A DNA stretch of 64,000 nt, taken from assembly GCF_017313105.1 (NCBI RefSeq), contig NZ_JAFLND010000003.1:372001-436000 (forward strand). Reading direction: 5' to 3'. The notes under the pieces were generated by a model, which worked only from the letters and a program-made list of their open reading frames with translations, was not told the origin of the DNA and made no database searches. The translations under genes were made by a program, and so were the position numbers. Below, piece after piece: positions 45,121-53,672 of the stretch (positions within the stretch are counted from its first letter, which is position 1; each line of letters starts with the position of its first letter). The stretch comes from [Muricauda] lutisoli (nom. illeg.). GTDB lineage: Bacteria > Bacteroidota > Bacteroidia > Flavobacteriales > Flavobacteriaceae.

Positions 45121-46221
45121 ATGAAAAAATCGGTAACCATAGTCATCTTGTTGCTCATCGTAATAGTGTTCGGTGGCTCCATGTACTACTTGTATCAGAA
45201 AAATGCTGAGGACCCAGTGGTATATCAAACAGAAACGCCTTCCAAACAGACCATTGTAAAAAAGGCAGTGGCCACGGGGAGTATTCTTCCTTTGGAAGAA
45301 GTGTTGATCAAACCCAATATTTCGGGTGTGATCGAGGAGATTTATGTAGAAGGGGGAGATTATGTGAAGTCAGGAGACCTTTTGGCAAAAATAAAAGTAG
45401 TGCCTAACCTATCGGCCCTAAATGATGCCAGAAATGCCATTGATGAAGCTAAAATAAATCTGGACGATCAAAAACGTAATTATGAACGCCAATCCACACT
45501 TTTTGGAAAAGGGGTCATCCCTAAAACTGATTTGGAACGTGCACAGGTGTCCTACGATCAAGCAAAACAGGCCTATGCGGCAGCCAATAAAAGATATGAT
45601 ATTGTAAAAACGGGAACCACGAGCGGCTTGAGCAGTTCGGCCAATACCATGATCAAGGCCACAGTGAGCGGAATGGTTCTGGAAGTGCCCGTTGAGGTCG
45701 GTAATCAGGTGATCGAGAGCAACACCTTTAACGAGGGTACCACGATTGCTGCCATTGCCGATGTGGACAAAATGATATTTGAAGGGAAAGTGGATGAATC
45801 CGAAGTGGGTAAAATAAAAGAAGACCTTCCATTGGAGATAACCGTGGGAGCCATCGAAAATCGTGTTTTTGATGCTGTTCTGGATTATATCGCGCCCAAG
45901 GGAAAAGAGGAGAATGGCGCCATTCAATTTGAAATAAAGGGAACACTTAAAAAGAACGATACCGTATTTATAAGAGCAGGTCTTAGTGCCAACGCATCCA
46001 TTATTTTAGCCCGTGCCGATAGTGTTTTGGCAGTAAAAGAAGCTTTGGTACAGTTTGATGATGATACCAAAACGCCCTTTGTTGAAGTAGAAACCGCCGA
46101 TCAGCACTTTGAGCGAAAAGAGGTGGAATTGGGTGTGAGTGATGGTATTTTTGTGGAGGTGAAGTCAGGCATAGCGGTCACTGACAAAGTTAAAGTATGG
46201 AACGCATTGGCCGAGGAATAG
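45121..46221 (+). CDS. Periplasmic adaptor (HlyD/MacA-like) 1
   Basis: This 366-residue membrane-fusion protein has an N-terminal helix (about 5-24), lipoyl-like half motifs (SILPLEEVLIKPNISGVIEEIYVEGGDYVKSGDLLAKI and ATVSGMVLEVPVEVGNQVI), a coiled hairpin between them (about 100-155), and a C-terminal beta barrel and membrane-proximal domain (VELGVSDGIFVEVKSGI). It links the inner-membrane permeases to a TolC channel. No TolC gene follows directly; the only one is at 50713. Closest in the window is adaptor 2 at 49552. Confidence 0.93.
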   Translation: MKKSVTIVILLLIVIVFGGSMYYLYQKNAEDPVVYQTETPSKQTIVKKAVATGSILPLEEVLIKPNISGVIEEIYVEGGDYVKSGDLLAKIKVVPNLSALNDARNAIDEAKINLDDQKRNYERQSTLFGKGVIPKTDLERAQVSYDQAKQAYAAANKRYDIVKTGTTSGLSSSANTMIKATVSGMVLEVPVEVGNQVIESNTFNEGTTIAAIADVDKMIFEGKVDESEVGKIKEDLPLEITVGAIENRVFDAVLDYIAPKGKEENGAIQFEIKGTLKKNDTVFIRAGLSANASIILARADSVLAVKEALVQFDDDTKTPFVEVETADQHFERKEVELGVSDGIFVEVKSGIAVTDKVKVWNALAEE

Positions 46222-46261
46222 CCGATAACCAACCACCTTCGGAAAAAAAAGTAATATTTAT

Positions 46262-46290
46262 TGTAACATTTTAACAACTTATATGTCTTA
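46262..46290 (+). promoter_or_regulatory. ECF-sigma-like promoter, second exporter block
   Basis: TGTAACATT (46262-46270) and ATGTCTTA (ending 46290), with 17 bases between GTAAC and GTC, the same as at 42502. The ten bases TGTAACATTT and the bases GTCTTA-(T/C)-TAG are shared by both elements, while the spacers differ, so this looks like selected promoter sequence and not just a recent copy. Confidence 0.62.
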
Positions 46291-46329
46291 CTAGCAGAAG
46301 TAAAAGTAAGATAGCTAACATCATCAATC

Positions 46330-47031
46330 ATGATAGAAATCAAAGATCTTCATAAATCCTATAAAATGGGGAGTAACGTCCTTCATGTTTTAAAAGGGAT
46401 AAATTTTAAAGTAGAAGAAGGCGAGCTGGTGGCCATTATGGGTTCTTCAGGGTCTGGAAAATCTACTTTGTTGAATATTTTGGGAATGTTGGATGGCGCG
46501 GATTCCGGTGAGTATACTTTAGATGGTGTACCTATCAAAAATTTGAGCGAAACCAAAGCTGCCCAATATAGAAACAAATTTTTGGGATTCATCTTTCAGT
46601 CTTTTAACCTGATCAATTATAAAAGTGCTTTGGAGAATGTTGCCCTTCCACTTTATTATCAGAAAGTACCTAGAAAAGAGCGCCAAGAAAAGGCCATGAA
46701 GTATTTGGAAAGAGTTGGCCTAAAACCATGGGCAGATCATTTACCAAGTGAGTTGTCCGGTGGTCAAAAGCAAAGGGTGGCAATTGCAAGGGCCATGGCT
46801 GCAGAGCCAAAAGTGCTGCTGGCAGATGAGCCGACCGGTGCATTGGACAGTACAACTTCCTATGAGGTAATGGACCTTATCCAAAAAATCAATGATGATG
46901 GCAATACCATTTTGGTGGTGACCCACGAAGAGGACATTGCCCACATGTGCAAACGAATAGTACACCTAAAGGATGGTGTTATCGTGGAGGATAAAAAAAT
47001 CGAACAAGTAAGAGCGGAACAGTATGTTTGA
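46330..47031 (+). CDS. ABC transporter ATPase, MacB/LolD type
   Basis: The 233 residues carry Walker A GSSGSGKST (38-46), Q-loop Gln90 (FIFQSFNLI), signature LSGGQ (142-146, KQRVAIARAM), Walker B VLLADEPTGALD (162-173) and the H-loop VVTHEEDIAH. It is the LolD/MacB/FtsE-like type that pairs with separate FtsX-fold permeases. It is the only ATPase in the 9.5-kb exporter region and begins the second block; its end overlaps permease A2 by 8 bases. Confidence 0.97.
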   Translation: MIEIKDLHKSYKMGSNVLHVLKGINFKVEEGELVAIMGSSGSGKSTLLNILGMLDGADSGEYTLDGVPIKNLSETKAAQYRNKFLGFIFQSFNLINYKSALENVALPLYYQKVPRKERQEKAMKYLERVGLKPWADHLPSELSGGQKQRVAIARAMAAEPKVLLADEPTGALDSTTSYEVMDLIQKINDDGNTILVVTHEEDIAHMCKRIVHLKDGVIVEDKKIEQVRAEQYV

Positions 47032-48253
47032 TCGTGACGTTTGGCAGGAAATATTCAATACGCTGAAGACCAATAAGCTCAGAACTTTTTTAACGGGTTT
47101 CTCAGTGGGGTGGGCCATTTTTATATTGGTAATGCTCCTTGCCTCTGTGAACGGCATGGAAAATGGTTTTTACAACCAGTTCAACGATGACGCTACCAAC
47201 TCCATCTTTGTGCGCCCGGGAACTACATCCAAAGCCTATGGTGGTTTTGAAGAAGGTAGAAGAATCCAATTGGAAAACGATGATGTGGAATATATCAAGC
47301 AAAGCTTTCCTGAGGATGTCGAGTATATAAGCGCAAGGTATTATGCCAACGCAACGGCAAGGTACAAAGATGAGACCGGTTCTTATTCTGTGCAAGCTGT
47401 ACACCCCGATCATCAGGCCATAGAAAAAACATTGGTGGTTTCCGGTAGATACATCAATGAGGCCGATATCGTTAACAAGGCCAAAGTTGCAGTTATCGGA
47501 AGAAAAGTGGCGGAGGATCTTTTTAAAGATGAAGACCCCTTGGGCAAATTTGTGGAATTCAATGGATTGCCCTTTAGGGTCATCGGAGTCTTTACGGATG
47601 ATGGCGATGACAATGCCGAAAGAAGGATATATGCTCCCATAAGCACCTATCAACGGATTTATAAGAACACCAATGATATAAACATGATCGCTCTGACCTA
47701 CAATCCAACCTATGACATTTCTACCTCATTGGAGTTTTCGAGTAGATTGGAGGACATAATGAAGCGTCGCCATAAAATTGACCCAGAAGATCAATCGGGC
47801 CTCTACATATTCAATTACGCAGAGGCTTATGACAACATAAGTAGTTTTACGGCTGTTTTGAAGGGGATTGGTATCGGTGTCGGGTTTTTAATACTGGTTG
47901 CGGGTATTGTGGGTATAGGCAATATCATGGTATTTACCATTAAGGAGAGAACCAAAGAAATTGGAATACGAAAAGCTCTTGGAGCAAGGCCCAGCCAAAT
48001 TGTGAACTTGGTACTGTTGGAGTCGGTTTTTATTACGGCAATTTCAGGTTTTGTGGGATTGTTGTTTGCTTGGATGATATTGGCCGCCATAGGCCCTACG
48101 ATTCAGACACCGGCTTTTAGCAATCCATCCGTAAGCCTTTCAGTCGTGGTCACGGCCACTATTGTATTGGTAATTGCAGGAGTATTGGCAGGCTTGCTGC
48201 CCGCCATGAAAGCTGCAAATGTTAAACCCATTGTTGCACTAAGTGATAAATAG
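47024..48253 (+). CDS. MacB-type ABC permease A2
   Basis: The 409 residues follow the MacB layout (helix about 20-42, periplasmic core, three C-terminal helices) with the motif FTIKERTKEIGIRKALGARP. The start overlaps the ATPase gene by 8 bases. Its first 80 residues (WQEIFNTLKTNKLRTFLTGFSV; then PGTTSKAYGGFEEGRRIQLEND) match permease A1 closely, so the A types are duplicates. It would couple directly with the ATPase at 46330. Confidence 0.93.
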   Translation: MFDRDVWQEIFNTLKTNKLRTFLTGFSVGWAIFILVMLLASVNGMENGFYNQFNDDATNSIFVRPGTTSKAYGGFEEGRRIQLENDDVEYIKQSFPEDVEYISARYYANATARYKDETGSYSVQAVHPDHQAIEKTLVVSGRYINEADIVNKAKVAVIGRKVAEDLFKDEDPLGKFVEFNGLPFRVIGVFTDDGDDNAERRIYAPISTYQRIYKNTNDINMIALTYNPTYDISTSLEFSSRLEDIMKRRHKIDPEDQSGLYIFNYAEAYDNISSFTAVLKGIGIGVGFLILVAGIVGIGNIMVFTIKERTKEIGIRKALGARPSQIVNLVLLESVFITAISGFVGLLFAWMILAAIGPTIQTPAFSNPSVSLSVVVTATIVLVIAGVLAGLLPAMKAANVKPIVALSDK

Positions 48254-48255
48254 TT

Positions 48256-49512
48256 ATGTGGTTATTTGATAAAGACTTGTGGATAGAAATTTTTCATACC
48301 CTGGGCAAGAATATGCTAAGGACCTTCTTGACCATGCTTGGAGTTATCTTCGCTATGATCATCTTGGTTCTGTTATTGGGCTCTGCCAATGGTATGAGCA
48401 ATGGGTTCAATAAGCTTTTCGCCGGAACGGCTTCGAACAGCTTGTTTGTTTGGGGACAATCAACCTCCGAGCCTTACAAAGGTTTTGAGCGGGGAAGAAG
48501 AATCCGATACAAACTTGAAGATGCAAGCATTCTGAAAACACAGATTCCTGAAATTGAAGTATTGGCCCCTCGAATTGAATTGGGGAACCATAGGGGAATC
48601 GTAACCGTTTACAGAAACGGACAAACAAGTGGTTCCGCTGTGTATGGTGATTTTCCGGAAATAGACAATATCACCAAAAAGAAGTTGGTGGAAGGTAGAT
48701 TTTTGAACCAAACCGATATTGAAGGTTCAAAAAAAGTATGTGTGATCGGGGAGGAAACCTATAAACTCTTATTCGATAAAGGAGAAAAAGCCATAGGCGA
48801 GGACATTCGTATCAATGGTATTTATTTCTCGGTCGTAGGGATTTATAAACCGAACAACAACATCAATATTGATGGAGAAAATGCGGTTTTTATACCCTTT
48901 ACCACGTTCCAAAAAGCATTTAATTCTGGAGATAGAATGGGCTGGATGGCCATAGCCGTGGAAGAAAGCACTCCGGTACCGGTCGTTGAAAAACAAATAA
49001 AGGACATTTTAAAGGCCAAATACGATATACATCCAGATGATGAACGTGCCATTGGTAGCTTCGATTTGTCCGAAATATTCAACAATATCACTGCGTTTAC
49101 CACGGTTCTAAAAGGATTTTCATTTTTCGTTGGAATCTTTACCCTTTTGGCAGGTGTAATCGCGATCAGTAATATCCTTTTGATTACTGTAAAAGAGCGT
49201 ACACAGGAAATCGGGGTAAGAAGGGCCCTGGGGGCAACACCCAAGATAGTGAAACGTCAGATTGTTGTAGAGGCCATTGTGTTAACGGCATTTGCCGGCT
49301 TGGTAGGTTTTGCCATTGCAGTTGGGATATTGTCCATTTTAAATGCCATGTGGGGCAGTGGGGATGATTTTCCATTTGTAAAACCAATGATCAGTGTGCC
49401 GCAGTTTATCATATCATTCATTTTAATGGTAGGACTGAGCGTGCTCATCGGATTGTTGCCGGCCAACCGAGCTGTAAGAATAAAACCCATAGATGCATTA
49501 AGAGAAGAATAA
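48256..49512 (+). CDS. MacB-type ABC permease B2
   Basis: The 418 residues have the same fold, with LITVKERTQEIGVRRALGATP and the ending IDALREE. It lies 2 bases after A2 and is the duplicate of B1 (shared YKGFERGRRIRYKLED-type and VYGDFPEI segments). A2-B2 with the ATPase would make a full heterodimeric MacB-like transporter. Confidence 0.93.
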   Translation: MWLFDKDLWIEIFHTLGKNMLRTFLTMLGVIFAMIILVLLLGSANGMSNGFNKLFAGTASNSLFVWGQSTSEPYKGFERGRRIRYKLEDASILKTQIPEIEVLAPRIELGNHRGIVTVYRNGQTSGSAVYGDFPEIDNITKKKLVEGRFLNQTDIEGSKKVCVIGEETYKLLFDKGEKAIGEDIRINGIYFSVVGIYKPNNNINIDGENAVFIPFTTFQKAFNSGDRMGWMAIAVEESTPVPVVEKQIKDILKAKYDIHPDDERAIGSFDLSEIFNNITAFTTVLKGFSFFVGIFTLLAGVIAISNILLITVKERTQEIGVRRALGATPKIVKRQIVVEAIVLTAFAGLVGFAIAVGILSILNAMWGSGDDFPFVKPMISVPQFIISFILMVGLSVLIGLLPANRAVRIKPIDALREE

Positions 49513-49551
49513 TCATCAATACAATTAAATAACGAAATCAAATAAACAAGA

Positions 49552-50670
49552 ATGAACAAGTATGTAAAATACGGATTGATAGGGGTAGTGGTCATTGGTA
49601 TTTTGGCCGCTTTAGTCTACTTTTTAAAGCAGAACAGTACTCCTGTAGAGCTGTATAAAACCGAAACAGCAGAACGAAAGGACATCGTAAATAAGGTAAT
49701 CGTTACCGGAAAGGTTATTCCTGAGGATGAGATCAATATCAAACCTCAAATTTCCGGTATCATCGATAAGATCCTTTTGGAAGAGGGTGTTAGAGTACAA
49801 TCTGGAGACCTTATTGCCGTAATCAAGGTAGTTCCCAATGAGCAATCTTTGAACCAAGCGGCAGGTAGGGTCCGAAATGCCGAATTGGCACTGTCCAATG
49901 CTAAATTGGAGTACGATAGAAATAAAACCTTATTTGACAAAGGGGTGATTTCGAACCAGGACTTCAACAATTTGAAGCTGACCTATGAGCAGGCCATGCA
50001 AGAATTGAAAAATGCACAGGCTGATTATCAGATTATTAGAAAAGGTTCTGCTGGAGGTTCGGCGAGTGCCAACACCAATATTAGGGCCACTGTTTCCGGG
50101 ACCATCCTAGAGATTCCCGTTAAAGAGGGAGATCAGGTCATTCAAAGTAACAACTTTAACGAAGGTACTACTATTGCAACCATCGCCGATATGAACAAGA
50201 TGATCTTTGAAGGAGAGGTGGATGAGGCTGAAGTTGGTAAACTGCATGTCGGTATGCCATTGGAAATCAGTCTTGGCGCGCTGGAAGAGCAAAAGTTCGA
50301 TGCAAAACTTAAGTTCATTGCACCTAAAGGTGTAGAAGAGGAAGGTGCGGTTCAATTTAAGATCGAGGGTGATCTGGATGTAAAAGATAGCGATAGTACT
50401 TCTTATGTAAGAGCAGGTTACAGTGCCAACGCATCCATTGTATTGGAAGAGAAAAAAGATGTGCTGTCCATTAAAGAAGCTTTGCTTCAGTTTGACAAGG
50501 AGACAGAAAAGCCATATGTGGAAGTGCAAACCGGCGAAAATGAATTTGAGCGCAGGGACCTTGAATTGGGTGTCAGTGATGGTATAGATGTAGAAATCGT
50601 TTCAGGCATTGGAGAAGATGATAAGATCAAAGTTTGGAACAAGCTTGAGAAGAAATCTGACGAAGGTTAA
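49552..50670 (+). CDS. Periplasmic adaptor (HlyD/MacA-like) 2
   Basis: The 372 residues show the same order as adaptor 1: N-terminal helix, VIPEDEINIKPQISGIIDKI and RVQSGDLIAVIKVVP, coiled hairpin (KTLFDKGVISNQDFNNLKLTYEQA), ATVSGTILEIPVKEGDQVI, and DLELGVSDGIDVEIVSGIGEDDKIKVWN. It is directly upstream of the TolC-like gene, so this is the likely canonical partner of that channel. Confidence 0.94.
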   Translation: MNKYVKYGLIGVVVIGILAALVYFLKQNSTPVELYKTETAERKDIVNKVIVTGKVIPEDEINIKPQISGIIDKILLEEGVRVQSGDLIAVIKVVPNEQSLNQAAGRVRNAELALSNAKLEYDRNKTLFDKGVISNQDFNNLKLTYEQAMQELKNAQADYQIIRKGSAGGSASANTNIRATVSGTILEIPVKEGDQVIQSNNFNEGTTIATIADMNKMIFEGEVDEAEVGKLHVGMPLEISLGALEEQKFDAKLKFIAPKGVEEEGAVQFKIEGDLDVKDSDSTSYVRAGYSANASIVLEEKKDVLSIKEALLQFDKETEKPYVEVQTGENEFERRDLELGVSDGIDVEIVSGIGEDDKIKVWNKLEKKSDEG

Positions 50671-50712
50671 TCGATGCTCACAATCATTTTTAAAACCAAA
50701 ATCAAAAAACGA

Positions 50713-52062
50713 ATGAAAAATAGCATAACGATAGTACTACTGTTGTTCGCCGTTACCTTTTCGAGTGCTCAAATACGCAAATGGACACTTGAGGAATGCG
50801 TGGCATATGCAGTGGAAAACAATTTGACCGTAGAACAATTTGAACTGGATTTGGAGAATGCCAAAATCGATAAATCAGATGCCCTGGGGAATCTTCTTCC
50901 CAGCTTGAACGGGTCCACGTCGGCCTCAAGTAATACGGGTTTCTCCATTAATCCAACGAACAACTTGCCCACCAATAGCACCGCTTTCAACGTGAATGCC
51001 GGGTTTAGTTCCAACGTAACCCTTTTTGACGGGTTAAGGAATATCAACCGCTTGAACAGGGCAAAAATGAGTGCAATAGCCAATCAATACCGTTTGGAAA
51101 ACCTAAAGGACGATATCCGGTTGAACGTCGCCAATGCCTATTTGCAAGTGGTTTCCAATAAAGAGCAGCTTAAAACCTTTAAGGCGCAATACGCAGTTAC
51201 GGAACAAGACCTTATCAGAACCAAGGAATTGGTGGAATCGGGAGTTGTTCCCAGAGGGGACCTTTTGGAAATTGAGGCTACAGCTGCCAATCAAGAACAG
51301 CAAATAATCAACGGCGAGAGCTTGGTTGTTATTTCCAGGGTGAATTTGGCACAATTACTTCAGATCACCGATTACGAGAACTTTGATATAGCGGAAGAAG
51401 AGTTCGATATTCCACCTTCCGATATTTTGGACAATTCTCCTAAGGTGATTTTTGATAAGGCATTGGGCTTTAGAAATGATATCAAGTTCTCTGAAACCAA
51501 TGTTGAAGTGGCCGAGCAAGATCTTAAGATTGCCAAAGGGGCTTACTTGCCAACTTTGTCCGGTTTCTTCCAGTACGGTACACGGTATTCTGATGTAACC
51601 CAGATACCTGATGGAAACGGTGTTCCTTATACTCCTAATTTTACCGATCAGCTTTGGATTTTTGATGGTATTAGTTACGGTGCACAATTAAGTGTTCCCA
51701 TTTTTAACGGATGGAGCACACGCAACAATGTAAAACGTTCAAAAATTAGCTTGGAGAAAGCAAGATTACAGTTGGAACAGGATAAGCTGGATTTGGAAAA
51801 CGCTATACAACAGGCTTATGTGGATGTGGGTACTTTCGAGAAAGCCTATGTTGCAGCCGAAAAAACTTTGGAGGCTAGGCGTTTGTCCTACGAATATGCC
51901 AAGGAGCGTTACGATGTTGGTTTAATGAACGCCTTTGATTTTAGTCAAGCACAGGCTAGACTGGAAAATGCCCAGGCAGATGTGATCAGGACCAAGTACA
52001 ACTACATTTTCCGATTGAAAATTTTGGAATTCTATTTTGGTATACCCATTGCATTAAACTAG
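50713..52062 (+). CDS. TolC-family outer-membrane channel
   Basis: The ATG at 50713 starts a signal peptide (MKNSITIVLLLFAVTFSSAQ), giving 449 residues; an earlier in-frame ATG at 50674 would add a poor 13-residue leader. Two OEP repeats are visible: WTLEECVAYAVENNLTVEQFELDLENAKIDKSDALGNLLPSLNGS and FRNDIKFSETNVEVAEQDLKIAKGAYLPTLSGF, each followed by long helices (LRLNVANAYLQVV; DLENAIQQAYVDVGTFEKAY). It forms the outer-membrane exit duct for the MacA/MacB-like pump. It ends the exporter locus. Confidence 0.95.
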   Translation: MKNSITIVLLLFAVTFSSAQIRKWTLEECVAYAVENNLTVEQFELDLENAKIDKSDALGNLLPSLNGSTSASSNTGFSINPTNNLPTNSTAFNVNAGFSSNVTLFDGLRNINRLNRAKMSAIANQYRLENLKDDIRLNVANAYLQVVSNKEQLKTFKAQYAVTEQDLIRTKELVESGVVPRGDLLEIEATAANQEQQIINGESLVVISRVNLAQLLQITDYENFDIAEEEFDIPPSDILDNSPKVIFDKALGFRNDIKFSETNVEVAEQDLKIAKGAYLPTLSGFFQYGTRYSDVTQIPDGNGVPYTPNFTDQLWIFDGISYGAQLSVPIFNGWSTRNNVKRSKISLEKARLQLEQDKLDLENAIQQAYVDVGTFEKAYVAAEKTLEARRLSYEYAKERYDVGLMNAFDFSQAQARLENAQADVIRTKYNYIFRLKILEFYFGIPIALN

Positions 52063-52070
52063 TATCTTTG
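52037..52070 (+). promoter_or_regulatory. Promoter of tsaB at the tolC stop
   Basis: TTG (52037-52039, inside the tolC-like coding sequence), a 23-base spacer and TATCTTTG (52063-52070) just after its stop codon. It ends 8 bases before the tsaB ATG, so the transcript would be nearly leaderless. This supports ATG 52079 over the GTG at 52070. Confidence 0.65.
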
Positions 52071-52078
52071 TGGCCGCT

Positions 52079-52759
52079 ATGGCCATAATATTAAATTTAG
52101 AAACTGCGACTACCAATTGCTCCGTGAGCATTTCAAAGGACGATAAAGTTGTTGTCCTAAAAGAGAACAATGCGGCGAATTATTCGCATTCCGAGCAATT
52201 GCACGTATTTATAAAAGAAGCCTTGGAAGAGGCTTCTTTGTTATTTTCGGACTTGGATGCCATTGCCATAAGTAAGGGGCCAGGTTCTTATACGGGACTC
52301 CGAATTGGGGTGTCTGCGGCAAAAGGATTGTGTTTTTCCCTGGATTTGCCCTTGATTTCCATTCCAACTTTGCAAAGCATGGCGCATCAAGTGCAATTAG
52401 AACCGGGGGAAATGGTAATTCCTGTTCTGGATGCCAGACGTATGGAAGTATACGCTTGCGTTTATAATAACGATTACCAAGAAATACGCGAAACCCGTGC
52501 AGAAGTTATCAATGAAGCATCTTTTGCCGATTATGTTTCTGGCCATAAAGTTTACGTTGCAGGGAGCGGTGCAGAAAAATGTAGGGGTGTCTTGCAACAC
52601 CCCAATTTTGTTTTTAACGATTCTGTTGTTCCCTCTGCAAAACAGATGGCTCCAATTGCTTTCCAGAAGTTCAAGTCCAATCAATTTGAGGATGTTGCCT
52701 ATTTTGAACCATACTACCTCAAGGACTTTGTACTTCAGCAAAAAAAGAAGAAAAATTAA
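52079..52759 (+). CDS. tsaB: tRNA threonylcarbamoyladenosine biosynthesis protein TsaB
   Basis: TsaB partners TsaD and TsaE in forming N6-threonylcarbamoyladenosine on ANN-decoding tRNAs. The 226 residues start MAIILNLETATTNCSVSI and show AISKGPGSYTGLRIGVSAAKGLCFSLDLPLI and VIPVLDARRMEVYACVYN, all typical of TsaB's ASKHA fold. The GTG at 52070 adds three residues but overlaps the promoter and is not preferred. It is convergent with mscS, with overlapping stop codons. Confidence 0.95.
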   Translation: MAIILNLETATTNCSVSISKDDKVVVLKENNAANYSHSEQLHVFIKEALEEASLLFSDLDAIAISKGPGSYTGLRIGVSAAKGLCFSLDLPLISIPTLQSMAHQVQLEPGEMVIPVLDARRMEVYACVYNNDYQEIRETRAEVINEASFADYVSGHKVYVAGSGAEKCRGVLQHPNFVFNDSVVPSAKQMAPIAFQKFKSNQFEDVAYFEPYYLKDFVLQQKKKKN

Positions 52760-53583
52760 TCTTCCATAGCTTTGTGCATAACCCGTTGTGGGAAAGGAAT
52801 CTCTATTCCAGCAGCATCAAAGCGTAATTTTGTTTGTTCGATCACATAAAAGTGTGCTGGCCAAAATACATCGTTATTGGCCCAAAAACGCAAGGTGAGG
52901 TTTACCGAACTGTCTGCCAAGGCACCTACATACACTTCGGGGGCAGGTTCTGTGTTAATATTAGGGTTTTCGGCACATATCTTTAAAAGAATTTCTTTGG
53001 CTTCCTTAATGTTGGAGCCATAGCCGATACCAACATCTATTTTGTCCCTACGGGTGTTTTCCATATTGTAGTTGATAATGTTTCCGTTGGACAGTTGTCC
53101 GTTAGGGATGATGGCAATTTGGTTACCGAACGTACTCAGTTTTGTGTTGAAAATAGAAATTTCCTTTACGGTTCCGTCCACGCCTTGGGCAGAAATAAAA
53201 TCACCTACTTTAAAAGGCTTGAAAATCAAAATAAGGACACCACCTGCAAAATTGGCCAGGGAGCCCTGTAGGGCCAAACCAATGGCAAGACCGGCAGCAC
53301 CCACTATGGCCACCAAAGATGAGGTCTTGACACCCAACTGCGTAATAACCAAAACAAACAACAAAGCTTTTAGGGTAATGCTGATAAAACTTTGGAGAAA
53401 GGATTCCAAGGTTTCGTCGTAGTCCTTTTTCTTGAAAAAGCGACGCACCATTTTATTGATGAATGTAATCACCCAAAGACCGACAAAAAATATGACAATG
53501 GCCGTAATAAGACTTGGTACTATGCCAATTGCCCATTCAACTGCTTGGTCTAGGTAATCTTGATAATTTTCTAGTTCTTCCAT
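52756..53583 (-). CDS. Small-conductance mechanosensitive channel (MscS family)
   Basis: The 275 residues contain three membrane helices (about 18-40, 60-85, 88-110), the pore helix with Gly/Ala pattern (VGAAGLAIGLALQGSLANFAGGVLILIFKPFKVGDFI), the beta domain (GTVKEISIFNTKLSTFGNQIAIIPNGQLSNGNIINY) and the C-terminal domain. This is the E. coli MscS-sized type. It opens under membrane tension to release solutes on osmotic down-shock. Its stop codon overlaps that of tsaB. Confidence 0.95.
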   Translation of the reverse strand: MEELENYQDYLDQAVEWAIGIVPSLITAIVIFFVGLWVITFINKMVRRFFKKKDYDETLESFLQSFISITLKALLFVLVITQLGVKTSSLVAIVGAAGLAIGLALQGSLANFAGGVLILIFKPFKVGDFISAQGVDGTVKEISIFNTKLSTFGNQIAIIPNGQLSNGNIINYNMENTRRDKIDVGIGYGSNIKEAKEILLKICAENPNINTEPAPEVYVGALADSSVNLTLRFWANNDVFWPAHFYVIEQTKLRFDAAGIEIPFPQRVMHKAMED

Positions 53584-53672
53584 AATGGTTTTTTAGTTTA
53601 AATAGCAACGTAGTTAATATTCAAATGAAATAAAAGAAAAGGTTTTTAAACAAATGTTAATGTTAAAGCCAT

